Positions 45,054-55,614 of a stretch of DNA of 64,000 nucleotides are shown here, piece by piece. The position numbers and the translations under genes are program-made. Origin of the DNA: Zymoseptoria tritici IPO323 (Eukaryota > Ascomycota > Dothideomycetes > Mycosphaerellales > Mycosphaerellaceae); NCBI RefSeq assembly GCF_000219625.1, contig NC_018217.1, forward strand, positions 2,666,001 to 2,730,000. Direction: 5' to 3'. How positions within the stretch are numbered: the first letter of the stretch is position 1; each line of letters starts with the position of its first letter. Below the pieces are notes generated by a model, which searched no databases, was not told the DNA's origin, and saw nothing but the letters and a program-made list of their open reading frames with translations.

Positions 45054-45099
45054 GAGAACGTTGCATTACGTGATCCGTGCATAGCGTGAGCACCACTTC
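45054..45099 (-). repeat. Right terminal inverted repeat, 46 bases
   Basis: Ends GCGTGAGCACCACTTC immediately before a TA dinucleotide. No mismatch to the left end over 46 bases; similarity stops abruptly beyond that. Confidence 0.97.
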
Positions 45100-45707
45100 T
45101 AGCGATGTCCACGAACGTGGGGTCATGTATCCTGACATAGGATGAACGCGTGCAAAAGCCAGCGATTCAGCATGTGCATAATATCGGAGATGCCATGTGC
45201 TGTCCTTTTACAATGGGATGCATTCACCTTGCACTCCCTCATGCCTTACTGCTAGGGCCATGAATCGGATCTCAATTGAGTTTCCCACGTGAAGTCGCGT
45301 ATAAAGTCGAAGACGAGAATAGAAAGAAGCGGGCTGCTAGTTCTAGTGAAGACCGGAAGACGAGAACCCCTTCCGAAGCTTGAACAACTGTCCCCTGCAG
45401 GGCGGGAGGATGCAAGGCGCGCTTGTAGCTGAATACGACCACCGTTCTCGTGGACACGCAGCATAGGGGCGCGTATTCCACACTTCTGCCATACTCCTCT
45501 TTCTTCACTTCTTTGCCATGTCTCTACAGACTTTGTAATTCTTCTCTTCTATCCCCGCCCTCTTTTTATCGAGCGCTTGCCTTTTCAGGAAGACGGAGAC
45601 TGCACCGCGACGCCGGCCGCCCTCGAATTATTGGACGCGGCTGAGACATCCTCTCAACACCTTTCTCGCTCCTCTGAGCATCGACAATCACATCGCCATC
45701 GCCCATC

Positions 45708-48065
45708 ATGGCCGCTGACGGCGCCATCACAACGGGCGCAAACACCCAGGGAGATCTCAGAAAACGAAACGTCGCGGCTGGTCAGAATGGCAACTATGTC
45801 CCACAAGAGCCTGGGAACAAGCTGGATGAGAAGAGCAAGGAAAAGGTACGCATTGGACAATGATACCGCATTGCCATCAGCGGCGTACTGACTTCAGCCC
45901 TCACCAGGTCAACACCTTTCTTCAGACCCTCGACGAATGGGAGTGGCTGATCGCGCCGCTCCTCTTCACGATCCTCGCCTTCTTCACGCGCTTGTACAAG
46001 ATCGGCCTCTCGCCCATTGTCACCTGGGATGAGGCGCATTTTGGAAAGTTCGGGTCTCACTACCTCAAGCGCGAGTTCTACTTTGATGTGCACCCTCCGC
46101 TTGGAAAAATGCTGGTGGGACTTTCAGGATACCTCGCAGGCTACAATGGCTCGTTCGAGTTCAAGAGCGGAGAGAAGTACCCGGAGAACCTCGATTACAC
46201 CTTCATGCGCCAGTTCAACGCCTTCTTCGGCGCGGTCTTGATTCCTCTGTCCTACTTCACCGCGAAAGAGATGCACTTCCGGAAGCCAGTTGTCTGGCTC
46301 ATCACGTTGGCAGTCCTCTGCGAGAACAGCTACTGCACGATCAGCAGATTCATCCTCCTGGACAGCATGCTCTTGTGCTTCACCTTCACCACGGTCTTCA
46401 CCTTGTTCAAGTTTCACAACCAGAGGCATCAACCGTTCTCGCTCCAGTGGGGTTTCTGGCTCGGCATGACTGGAATATCCATCGGATGCGTGTGCAGTGT
46501 GAAGTGGGTCGGTATGTTTGGCACCGCGCTTGTCGGTATCTACACGATCGTGGACCTCTGGAACAAGTTTGGCGACCTTAAGATGCCAAAGTGGGAGCTG
46601 GGAGCGCATGTGGTCTTTCGCGTTATCGGCCTGATTGTCATCCCGCTCATCGTTTACATGTTCACATTTTACCTCCACTTCCTCATCTTGGAGAACTCTG
46701 GTCCTGGTGATGCGCAAATGTCATCGCTCTTCCAGGCCAACCTCCGCGGCACTGAGGTTGGAAAGGACAGCCCATTGGAGATTGCGTATGGTTCGAAGGC
46801 TACGTTGAAGAACATGGGATACGGTGGTGGACTTCTACACTCTCACGTGCAGACCTATCCTGAGGGATCTGGCCAGCAGCAAATCACTTGCTACCACCAC
46901 AAAGATGCCAACAACGACTGGTTCTTCTACCCGAACAGACACCAGCCTACCTACGACCCGGAAGCAGATCTCAAGTTTGTCGGCAACGGAGACATCATCC
47001 GATTAATCCACGCTCAGACCGGCCGCAACCTCCACTCTCACACCGTCCCCGCTCCCGTCACCAAGGCCGACCACGAGGTCTCTTGCTACGGCAACTTGAC
47101 TGTTGGTGACACCAAGGACCACTGGATGGTGGAGACTGTCAGTGATGCGGCTTCCAACGATTGGACGAAGCTTCGCACTTTGACCACTTCTTTCCGTCTG
47201 AAGCACGTCGATCTCAACTGCTACCTTCGTGCTGGCAATGTCAACCTGCCACAGTGGGGTTTCAAGCAGATTGAGACGACTTGTGTCAAAGCCAACAATC
47301 CTCGCGATGTGTACACTCACTGGAATGTTGAATCCCATGTGAACGAGAGGCGTAAGTTTCGACAATTCCTGTTTCATCAAGTTCGTGCATCGCTAACATA
47401 AAACAGTGCCACCTAGCGCCCCAGGTGCTTACAAATCTCCGTTCCTCCGCGACTTCATTCACTTGAATGTGGCCATGATGACCTCCAACAACGCCCTGGT
47501 TCCCGATCCCGACAAGCAGGATGATCTGGCTTCCGCACCGTGGCAGTGGCCTCTACTCCACGTCGGTCTACGCATGTGTGGCTGGGACGATGCCATTGTC
47601 AAGTACTTCCTCCTCGGCAATCCAGTGGTTTACTGGGGCTCGACCTTCTCTGTATTCTTCATCATGGCCATGATCGCGTACTACGCCATTCGTTGGCAGC
47701 GTGGCTACGACGAGCTCACCTGGAAGGATCTCGAGCAGTTCCACTACAGTGGCATCTACCCTCTTCTCGGCTGGTTCCTCCACTACATGCCGTTTGTTGC
47801 CATGGCTCGTGTCACCTACGTGCATCACTACTATCCAGCGCTGTACTTCGCCATTCTCACCGCCGGATTCATCGTCGACTGGTACACTCGCAACTTGCGC
47901 AGCACCTCTGTCAAAGTCGCCATCTTCGGTGTGCTATACGGCTTGGTCATCTTCATGTTCTGGCTGTTCCGCGCCTTCTGCTTCGGCATGGAGGGATCGA
48001 ATAGACAATGGGCGCACCTGAAGTGGTTTGACCAATGGAGGATGGTAGATGCTCCAAAGGCTTAG
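45708..48065 (+). CDS. PMT2: Protein O-mannosyltransferase, PMT2 family
   Basis: ER enzyme transferring mannose from dolichyl-phosphate-mannose to Ser/Thr of secretory proteins. Exons: 45708..45845, 45908..47351 and 47407..48065, giving 746 residues. The introns are 62 and 55 bases. The first lumenal loop carries the catalytic Asp-Glu in PIVTWDEAHFGKFGSHYLKR and DVHPPLGKMLVGLSGYLAGY. Three MIR repeats follow in the large lumenal loop (LLHSHVQTYPEG, NLHSHTVPAPVT, FRLKHVDLNCYLRAG), then the C-terminal membrane block with YHHYYPALYFAILTAGF. The sequence around SFEFKSGEKYPE and the length are of the PMT2 subfamily, whose members usually work as heterodimers with PMT1-type proteins. Confidence 0.96.
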
Positions 48066-48419
48066 ATGGTGAGATTCGACGATCCGAGAATCAACAGTAT
48101 GAGGAATATGCAACAAGCGGTTGCTTCAGGAGAGAATATCGGCATGGCGTTTGGACTTCGTGAAAGCGGAGCAGAAAATCTTGTACTAGCTTCTTTATTT
48201 GTTCGCAATAGATCAAGGGATCCAGCACATCGTCACTCTGGTCACACAGTATCCTTCTCTCGTGCAACGGATGATTGTTCATCTTCGGCCTATTCCTCCT
48301 CGATCGGGTGAAACTCGGCCGCTATCGGCGCTGCAACGCTCCGCTAGACGAACTGCACCTCATCATTGAACCCAGCAACTCTCGTGATACCATTGTCGTT
48401 GTCCCGAAACACCACCGCC

Positions 48420-49797
48420 ATGAGTGTCATGCGCCCACCGCTGCTCGAAGCGGCATTGAAATCATGCCGACCCTCGCGGCCCTCGACGGCGATTCGCAAT
48501 GCCCTTCAGCAACGAGCACGCCTCCCACAGCGAAGACATCAGTCGTCGCGACCACCTCTCCCGCCGGGTAGATTTCAGAAGACGGAAGTGTGGTACCCCA
48601 AGACGAGAATAGCGGTGGGCATTGTGTTTATTGGTTCTCTGATCTACTCAATGGTAAGTGTGCAACCCTCACTCAACTCATCATCCATTTCCTCATGCCA
48701 TTGAAGCTCATATAATCCCTCAGGCTACCGGCGACAAGGACATCCCTTCTGGAGACCCACCTCCTCCTCCTCCCAAGCCTTCCTCCTCTTCTCACGAACT
48801 CGAATCTCCCTCCATCGCCGAACGCGACAATCTCGCCAAACGTGAATCCGGCGTCGATGCCCGATCTCCAATGCGCCTGCGCATGGAGCAATACATTAAA
48901 GAGAAGCAAAAGGAAATCGTACGAGCGCTCGAAGCTTTAGATGGACAATCTTTCCAGCGAGACGAGTGGTCACGGCCGAATGGCGGAGGAGGCATCTCGT
49001 GCGTGCTGCAAGAAGGCGACGTATTCGAAAAAGCCGGCGTGAACATCAGCGTGGTCTACGGCACTTTGCCACGAGCAGCGGTCGCGAAGATGCGAGTCAA
49101 TCACAAAGCATTGGATCCCGACGTTGAGAGTCTCGAATTTTTCGCCGCGGGTCTAAGTCTAGTTCTGCACCCTCACAACCCCATGGCGCCGACGGTTCAC
49201 CTCAACTACCGCTACTTCGAAACGGCCAACGCCGACGGCTCGACGAATGCGTGGTGGTTCGGCGGCGGAACAGATCTCACGCCTTCTTACCTCTTCGACG
49301 AGGACGTCATCCACTTCCACCGCGGCATCAAAGAGGCCTGCGACGCGCACGACAAGGACTACTACTCACGCTTCAAGAAGTGGTGCGACGAGTACTTCTC
49401 CGTCAAACACCGCGGCGAATCCCGAGGCGTGGGAGGAATCTTCTTCGACGACCTGGACGAATCCGAAAAAGATCAGGAGTCCCTCTTCGCGTTCTGCCAG
49501 AGTTGTCTCGGAGCGTTCTTGCCGTCGTATATACCTATCATTCAAAAGAGAAAGGACATGCCGTTCACGGAGAAGGAGAAGCAGTGGCAGCAATTACGAC
49601 GGGGGAGGTATGTGGAGTTCAATCTGGTGCATGATCGCGGAACGGCGTTTGGATTGAATACCCCTGGCGCGAGGATTGAGAGTATTTTGATGAGTTTGCC
49701 GTTGACGGCGAGGTGGCAGTATCAGCATGAGCCGGAGAAGGGGAGTCGGGAGGATCGGTTGTTGAATGTGTTGAAGAATCCGGTGGAGTGGGTATAG
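48420..49797 (+). CDS. HEM13: Coproporphyrinogen III oxidase, oxygen-dependent
   Basis: Haem biosynthesis: oxidative decarboxylation of coproporphyrinogen III to protoporphyrinogen IX. Exons: 48420..48653 and 48724..49797, giving 435 residues; the intron is 70 bases. The first exon encodes an Arg-rich, acid-poor leader (mitochondrial targeting type) and a hydrophobic anchor, [16 protein letters not shown]. The enzyme proper starts in exon 2 after a Pro/Ser-rich linker. Landmarks: [51 protein letters not shown], the family signature [19 protein letters not shown] with GVGGIFFDD, and [15 protein letters not shown]. Yeast Hem13 is cytosolic and lacks such a leader, so this form looks anchored, probably in mitochondria (inference). 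Confidence 0.95.
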
Positions 49798-50599
49798 AGA
49801 GGTGGAGGGTGGATGTACATATCGCTGAAAGACGTGGAAAGAGCAATGGCAGTACAATGCTGTGGTACAGTGTACTCGATCTTATCAACTCCACGTATGA
49901 CACAGTTCAACGAGGAGGCAGTGAGACGGTGATGAAATTGTCTAGACGCATGCATTCGAAAGCGTCGATATCACCAACTCAACCCACCCATCACGGGGCT
50001 GGGAGTCCAGGCTTCTATCTACTTTCCATCAAATCTCAAGTACGCACGCAGTCGTATGGCATTGCCAACTCACCAGTCTCAAAGATGAGGCCGAGAGTCA
50101 AAGCAAATTACCAGCGCATTGCCGACTCGACCAGCCTCAAAGAGAGACCGGGAGGCGAGGCAAATTGCCACCGCTTGTTACCACACTGCCGCCAACTCGA
50201 CCCGCTTGTGAAGGCGGGGAGTCAGGCGACAGGTAAAAGCAAAACAGAAAATCTCCAACACAGAAAACTCCAAAAAAGAAAACCTCCCAGAACTCCAGCA
50301 CCCGAACGCATTCCCGCTTTTCCATTCCCGCGCTTCTTGAGCCATCGTGAGGCCAACTCGAATCCGCTTTGTGAAGGCGGGGAGTCGAAGCAACACGTGA
50401 AAACCAAATCAGAAAACTCCCAAAACTCCAGAACATGGACGCATTCTCGCTTTTTGACACCCGCCATCCAGGCGACAGCCGATCTCTTCGTTGATTCCGC
50501 CGACTGAAGAGAAGTCGAGGCGACACTCCGAAACAAAAACCGAAAAGTTCCCGGACTCCTGAACTCCCAAACTCCAGAAACCAAACTCGATCCAGCGTT
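49798..50599. repeat. Degenerate tandem repeats between two convergent genes
   Basis: From about 50060 to 50600 the sequence is built of imperfect repeats. Short units recur early: GCCAACTCACCAGTCTCAAAG at about 50065, then GCCGACTCGACCAGCCTCAAAG about 60 bases on. Longer units of about 130-155 bases follow; each begins with GCCAACTCGA...CGCTTGTGAAGGCGGGGAGTC or a variant, continues with an A-rich stretch (AAACAGAAAAC, AAATCAGAAAAC) and ACTCCAGAA, then CGCATTC(T/C)CGCTTTT. At least three long copies are visible. No gene is supported; the frames here are repeat artefacts. Confidence 0.75.
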
Positions 50600-53047
50600 T
50601 CAGACGCTGGCCTCCGATCTCTCCGTGTGTCCCGCCGACCGCGCCTTGTAAGGGATCAGAAGAGTTTTCGACCACGTGACCATTCTGCCGTCGGGCGTAT
50701 TCCTCACGATTCCCGGCAACACGCCGTAGAAGACGTTTTGCGCCTTCCCTTGACTGAACTCGTACCGTGGCTTCTGGTTCACTCGATCGACCGGTGTTCC
50801 GAAGACAGCGTCTCCCAGAGTGAACGGTCCAAATGGAGACGCGGATATCATCTGCTTGACGATGATGGCCTTCGAGAACGCCTCTTTGAGATAGTATCCC
50901 CAGTGCTGGACGTCCAGCGGGTCCTCCGGCGGATTCCCCTTCTGCAGAAGCAGGAAGTGTGGCCGAAGAATCTCAGTTAGCTGATTCGCAAGCTGGCTGG
51001 CGTGCGCAGCGACTTGGTCCTCCTGGAACTCGGGCTTGAGGATCTGAGCTTCTTTTATTTTTCTCACGAATCCGTCGTAGTTGTGGCGATAAAATTTGGC
51101 CAGTACACCTTTCAGGACATCCAGCTCTGCTCCCAAGAAAGTCTCCAATTTTTCCTGGAAGTCCCATGGTAAGCCCGACTCGAATACCAGGGACCGAATC
51201 CCAGTGCCGAGAAGGCCCATCAGAGTGTAGACCTGCTGGCATTCGCTATCTTGATTGTTGACCTCGAGGTCTGACACCTTCATACGCCAGTCTTCAACGC
51301 CAAACATCTTCTCGTAAAGTGCGGCCAACTCCGGAGATGGCTTCGGTACGAACGTCGAACGAGCTTCAGGGTCAATGTTGTTCAATTGACAGTATGCCAG
51401 TACTGATGTGAAGAGCTCGTCTCCAGCCGACTCCATATTTCTCGAGACCCACTTGCCGTCCACCGGATCGTTGCGATCCACAGGGCCATTGTACGGTACC
51501 CACCTATAAGGCTCTGGAGTCGGCTTTCGAGTGGTAGTTTCTTGATCGGCGCGCGGCGTAGGAGCTGTGGTCTGTGTCGAGGCATCAAGCGAAGGCGGCG
51601 CCGTTGGGGCTTCGGACGGCATGCCTATGATCTGTGCGGCGGCATCAAGAGAGGGCGGCGCCATTGAACCTCCGGAAGGCGCAGCTGTAGTCTCAGGCAC
51701 TGAGATCTGAGACATCGGGTCGCTCAATGGACTACTGTCGCTCATCTGCCGCCCTGGGCGCTTGTCCGATTTCGCGGCTGCAGGCTCAAACAGGGGATGC
51801 TGAGCGCTCAGAACATCAGGCGTAGAAGTCCCAGAAACCACCGAAGTGGTCTCTTTGGCATGTGCCGTTAGGGTGGAAACTGTCTTCTGCCGCTTGGCCA
51901 TGGGCTCAGTCTCGTCATTGTCGTCGTGTTCGCTGGTGGTGCGGTCGCGACGTTTAGACTTGGTTACTGCCTCGGAAGTCACCGGAGCAGTCATTTTTGC
52001 GGGTGCGGTTGAGTGAGGCATTGTCTTCTGCCGTTTGGCCGTGGGTTCGGTCTCATCGTCATCTTGGTATTCGCTGCTGCTGCGATCCCGGCGTTTGGAC
52101 TTGCCGCCTGCCATCTCTCCGAATTGTGCCTTTGGAATGTTTGGTCTGGGTGGTAGGGATGGTAGAAGGTCATCTTCAGTTTCTTCGTAATTTATCGGTG
52201 CGCGCAGCCTGCTTGATCCTGGGATCGCCTCTTGAGCTCGTGCAGATGTGTATCCGGCGGGAACCGCCCATTCAGCTGCAGCGTTCGAAACAGGCGCCAT
52301 CAACCTCTGCTTGGACTTGGGCCGCGCCACATCCTCACTGTCGTCGATGGTGATGATTGTGCTTGCTTTGCGCTTGTGGCTGTTGGATGTTTTTGAAAGC
52401 GGCTTGATGTCCCTGCTAGCTCCTTTCCTGGCTGGCAGCTTCGATCGAGGTCTTGGCTCACTCTGCGGAGTCGCAGGCTCAGACTCGGCCCTGTTGTCGT
52501 CTTCTTCGCTCGCTTGGAAGTCGAAGTCTTCGCCGAGGCCCGCGCCTGTCCGTGAGCGGGTGGGTGCTGCGGTAGCGCTCGAAGCTCGAGCTTTGTGAAG
52601 TTTGAGCTTTATTGGTGTTGACTTGAACGGTCTCGACGGTGGACCAGGCATGGCCTCGCTTCCATCTGCGTCTTCGTCTTCACCTTCAGCATCTTCGTCG
52701 TCGCCGCTGTCTGTGAAAGCATCCATGGTGTCGAGGAAACTCTGATCTAGCATACCCACGGGGCCCACGACGAAGAGGTTGTGAATCGCTTTTGCTTTGA
52801 TACTGTAGTTCTTGTCGCGGACGTCACGCTCGCCATGCCTCCCCAGCATATGGGACAGCTGCCGTCGGTAAGTGGCCAGTTCTGCGGTCACTTGCGCCTC
52901 GTCCAGAGCGGGGTCGTGATTGTGCAGGAGTTTGCGAAGCAGTGCGTCCTGGTCGGCGCGGGTCTTCAGCGTCCCGTTCGTTCGGTGGATGGCTTGTAAG
53001 GTCGTATGGACGGTGGGACATTTCGTCGATCTCGGCTTGGTGGGCAT
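50600..53047 (-). CDS. Unknown nuclear-type protein with internal repeats
   Basis: Single frame of 815 residues from the ATG encoding MPTKPRSTKCPTVHTT; the open frame extends slightly further but without ATG. The N-terminal 110 residues are helical (ALLRKLLHNHDPALDEAQVT; YRRQLSHMLGRHGERDVRDK). The middle is a long disordered region with an acidic tract (DDEDAEGEDEDADG) and a two-copy repeat of about 47 residues: SKRRDRSSSEYQDDDETEP with AKRQK at about residue 312, then SKRRDRTTSEHDDNDETEP with AKRQK at about 359. The C-terminal 300 residues are folded-looking (YRWVPYNGPVDRNDPVDGKW and later GYYLKEAFSKAIIVKQMI). The basic repeats look like NLSs. I do not recognise a family; chromatin or DNA-associated function is a guess. 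Confidence 0.72.
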   Translation of the reverse strand: MPTKPRSTKCPTVHTTLQAIHRTNGTLKTRADQDALLRKLLHNHDPALDEAQVTAELATYRRQLSHMLGRHGERDVRDKNYSIKAKAIHNLFVVGPVGMLDQSFLDTMDAFTDSGDDEDAEGEDEDADGSEAMPGPPSRPFKSTPIKLKLHKARASSATAAPTRSRTGAGLGEDFDFQASEEDDNRAESEPATPQSEPRPRSKLPARKGASRDIKPLSKTSNSHKRKASTIITIDDSEDVARPKSKQRLMAPVSNAAAEWAVPAGYTSARAQEAIPGSSRLRAPINYEETEDDLLPSLPPRPNIPKAQFGEMAGGKSKRRDRSSSEYQDDDETEPTAKRQKTMPHSTAPAKMTAPVTSEAVTKSKRRDRTTSEHDDNDETEPMAKRQKTVSTLTAHAKETTSVVSGTSTPDVLSAQHPLFEPAAAKSDKRPGRQMSDSSPLSDPMSQISVPETTAAPSGGSMAPPSLDAAAQIIGMPSEAPTAPPSLDASTQTTAPTPRADQETTTRKPTPEPYRWVPYNGPVDRNDPVDGKWVSRNMESAGDELFTSVLAYCQLNNIDPEARSTFVPKPSPELAALYEKMFGVEDWRMKVSDLEVNNQDSECQQVYTLMGLLGTGIRSLVFESGLPWDFQEKLETFLGAELDVLKGVLAKFYRHNYDGFVRKIKEAQILKPEFQEDQVAAHASQLANQLTEILRPHFLLLQKGNPPEDPLDVQHWGYYLKEAFSKAIIVKQMISASPFGPFTLGDAVFGTPVDRVNQKPRYEFSQGKAQNVFYGVLPGIVRNTPDGRMVTWSKTLLIPYKARSAGHTERSEASV

Positions 53048-53647
53048 CGTGGCGGTTGATGCGTGCTTATCGAACCTCGATATGGCGGCTTTGTTGCGTC
53101 TGTGTAGAGCCTGAGACAATGTGACGGATGTCGAGAAACAATGTGAGTGGCAGATTCGTTGGTCAGCGGTGATGTTTGGTGTTGCGATGCAAAGAAGATG
53201 AAGATTTCGGATGTGTCGATGTCTTGGAAAAGATGTGCTTGTGGTTGATCAACGTGACGGAGGCGACGGGAGCAGCGTTTGTCCACATGGAATCAAACAA
53301 AACAACAACAAACCCTTTTGGATGAGCGCACTTTCGAAGACTTCTCCTCTTGAACCAGACCCGATTGACCGCAATTCACTCGCGCCGTCTCCATTCCAAT
53401 CACTTCAGCGCTTCCGTCACCGTCACTCTCGCAGTCGTGTCCACTGTCCGACGACTCCGTGGGAAAGGCTCCAGCCATCCAAGACTTCACTTCAAGTCCT
53501 CCTCTCTCCGAACCACAACAACAACGAACGCACCACGCGAAATTCAGCTTTTCTGCGCCACACACCTTCACCTGCAAAACCTCATACGTCCTACTATTCC
53601 ATACCACACCGCCGTACCAACATTGCCTGAGTGCCATCATCTTCATC
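53048..53647. promoter_or_regulatory. Divergent promoter region
   Basis: About 600 bases between the start codons of the unknown nuclear-type gene (minus) and the HSP70-like gene (plus); both promoters lie here. The right part is CA/pyrimidine-rich, like a fungal 5' UTR. No specific site is identified. Confidence 0.45.
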
Positions 53648-55576
53648 ATGGCCGCGCCTCGAGACACGATCGAGATGACGATCGATTGGGGAACGGGACA
53701 CAGCACGATTGCTTACGCCATGTTCCGCGATGGTGTCCGCGTGTCTGATCCGACGACAGTCATGATCGAAGACGCCGGGTTTGAAGAGCCTGCAATGGCT
53801 ACGTGGCTGGATGATGGCACGTTTGTTCACGGCCATGCACTCCAAGCGATTGCGAACGACGATGCCGACGTCTCCGACCGGATCATCACGCTTTTCAAGC
53901 TCCCACTCTCGAATCGACCAGGCGCACGAGAAGTGACGGCCCGTGTGCAAGACGTTTTGGAGGAGCTTGGCAAGGAATATGAGCAATTGCTCGAAGATCA
54001 TCTGCGCGCGGTCGTTAGCGATGGCAAGAAACACATCAAGATCATGGAACGCAACCGTGGCGCTCACGTTCTGACGGTTCAGCAACTGGACGAGATGCTC
54101 AATGAGCTGCGCGTACGCATCACCGTCCCGGACAGCTGGACGCCGAACGCCCGTTACCGCATGCAATCGGCCGCAAGCAACTCTGGACTTCGTCACGTGG
54201 TGCTTGCCTCGGAGTCCAAGGCCGTCATTGCCTACCTAGTCGACAAAGCTGCGCACGAGATCGTCAACCCTCTCATCGCCGCTTTTAGGCAGGGCGATAT
54301 CATCATCACCGCCGACATTGGCTGTGGTACGGCGGATTGTGTTGCCAACCAGCTGGAAGACGACATCAGCCTCGACTGTCGCTTCCGTACGCTCGGCCAC
54401 TCAAGTGGCGACATTTGCGGCTCAGCCCAAGTCGACAGAGTCCTGCGCGAATGGCTCTTGAGCATCAAGGCCAAGGGCTGGGCAACACGAGCGGCAAAGA
54501 AGCTTGGTGTGACGCCGCGCGATTTTGTCCGCCGGACCCTGGCTGCGCTTGCGAAGGTGAAGGAGGAATTCAAGACAACCGACCTCTCTCGTGTGTGCAT
54601 AATTCCGGGAATGGATAGCAAGTACGAGAGTTTCAGTGTGCCGCGCGAGGAGATGCTCAAAGCCATGGACCATGTCATCTCCGCCGTCATCATCCTCATC
54701 AATGGTCAGATCAAGCCAGATCAATTTCCCCACGCCATCATCGTGACCGGCGGATTCTCCGGGAGCGGTTACGCCATGAAGAGACTGAAAGCAGAGTATG
54801 AGCCTCGCGGTATCAACGTCATCAGACCAAGCGATACGGACCAGACAGCTTGCTTCCCAGTGGCAAAAGGCGCCCTCTTGCGATACAACAACATCATCGA
54901 CCAGCACCTTCCGGAGAGATATGGATACGCCATTCTCCAGCGACAGATCTTCGACCGTGCCAATCCAGCCCACGCCGACTCATGGACGGAAGACGAGATG
55001 GTGGGAGGAGAGGTCGAATACATGCCTTGGGTGGAGAGAAGCCCCATCGATCCCAATGTGGATGTGGTCGACGATCGCATCCGTACGATCATTGCGCAAG
55101 GTGAGATGATGGCCAACGAGGTGAGGCACATCAACATGCACTTCCACATTCCGGTGGAGCGCCCTCACATCACGGCGGAATTTGTGTGTCTCGGCAAGAG
55201 GTTCGCCGACTCTGCCGCTTCGCAGCGTCGCCTCCTGCCGAACGAGGGCTCCGCCGAGGAGTACACCATGCACGACGAAGTGCACAAGTGGCGGGACGTG
55301 GACATGGAGCTGCCGCAGGAGCAGCTGGACGCTCACCATTTTGATCAGGTGACCGCAGGAGACGGAGAGATCTGCTATAAGCTGAACGTTGTGGTGGTGA
55401 TTCGGAAGTCTGCTTCCGGCATGGAGATCGAGTTCAATGTGCTGGTACCGCAGCAGGAGGCGAGGATGAAGGTCGAAGACGAGAGCGACGAGGCTGTCTT
55501 CCGGGGAGAGGTGGCCTTTACGGTCAAGGATGCTTCCGTTTGGGACGGCAAGCACTCTCCCTTCACCGAGGATTGA
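53648..55576 (+). CDS. Non-canonical HSP70 / HSPA12-like ATPase
   Basis: 642 residues from the ATG encoding MAAPRDTIEMTIDWG. Actin/HSP70-type nucleotide-binding fold: phosphate-1 loop MTIDWGTGHSTIAYA (about residues 10-24), phosphate-2 ITADIGCGTADCVAN (about 220), a connect-2-like ATRAAKKLGVTP region, and the adenosine motif IVTGGFSGSGYAMKRLK (about 366). The C-terminal part (about residues 410-642) is beta-rich, with VDDRIRTIIAQGEMM and INMHFHIPVERPHITAEF, and does not resemble the standard DnaK substrate-binding domain. This matches the HSPA12-like group expanded in filamentous fungi, some of which sit in self-recognition contexts. Substrate or partner unknown. The stop lies about 40 bases before the tandem array. 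Confidence 0.8.
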   Translation: MAAPRDTIEMTIDWGTGHSTIAYAMFRDGVRVSDPTTVMIEDAGFEEPAMATWLDDGTFVHGHALQAIANDDADVSDRIITLFKLPLSNRPGAREVTARVQDVLEELGKEYEQLLEDHLRAVVSDGKKHIKIMERNRGAHVLTVQQLDEMLNELRVRITVPDSWTPNARYRMQSAASNSGLRHVVLASESKAVIAYLVDKAAHEIVNPLIAAFRQGDIIITADIGCGTADCVANQLEDDISLDCRFRTLGHSSGDICGSAQVDRVLREWLLSIKAKGWATRAAKKLGVTPRDFVRRTLAALAKVKEEFKTTDLSRVCIIPGMDSKYESFSVPREEMLKAMDHVISAVIILINGQIKPDQFPHAIIVTGGFSGSGYAMKRLKAEYEPRGINVIRPSDTDQTACFPVAKGALLRYNNIIDQHLPERYGYAILQRQIFDRANPAHADSWTEDEMVGGEVEYMPWVERSPIDPNVDVVDDRIRTIIAQGEMMANEVRHINMHFHIPVERPHITAEFVCLGKRFADSAASQRRLLPNEGSAEEYTMHDEVHKWRDVDMELPQEQLDAHHFDQVTAGDGEICYKLNVVVVIRKSASGMEIEFNVLVPQQEARMKVEDESDEAVFRGEVAFTVKDASVWDGKHSPFTED

Positions 55577-55614
55577 TGGTTTGAGCAATAGCGCGCGAGA
55601 AATGGGTCCAAAAG

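Larger units (their letters stand above)
42927..45099 (+). mobile_element. Pogo/Fot1-like DNA transposon (Tc1-mariner superfamily)
   Basis: A 2,173-base element bounded by perfect 46-base terminal inverted repeats (42927-42972 and 45054-45099) and flanked on both sides by TA (42925-42926 and 45100-45101), the target duplication of the superfamily. It carries one transposase frame in the plus direction, broken by two in-frame stops. The structure and transposase type match the Fot1/Pot2 group common in ascomycetes. It lies between the SWIRM gene and PMT2. Confidence 0.95.

Noticed and set aside
49798..50507. 239-codon plus-strand ORF after HEM13
   Set aside because: Translation of degenerate tandem repeats; no family pattern and biased composition.
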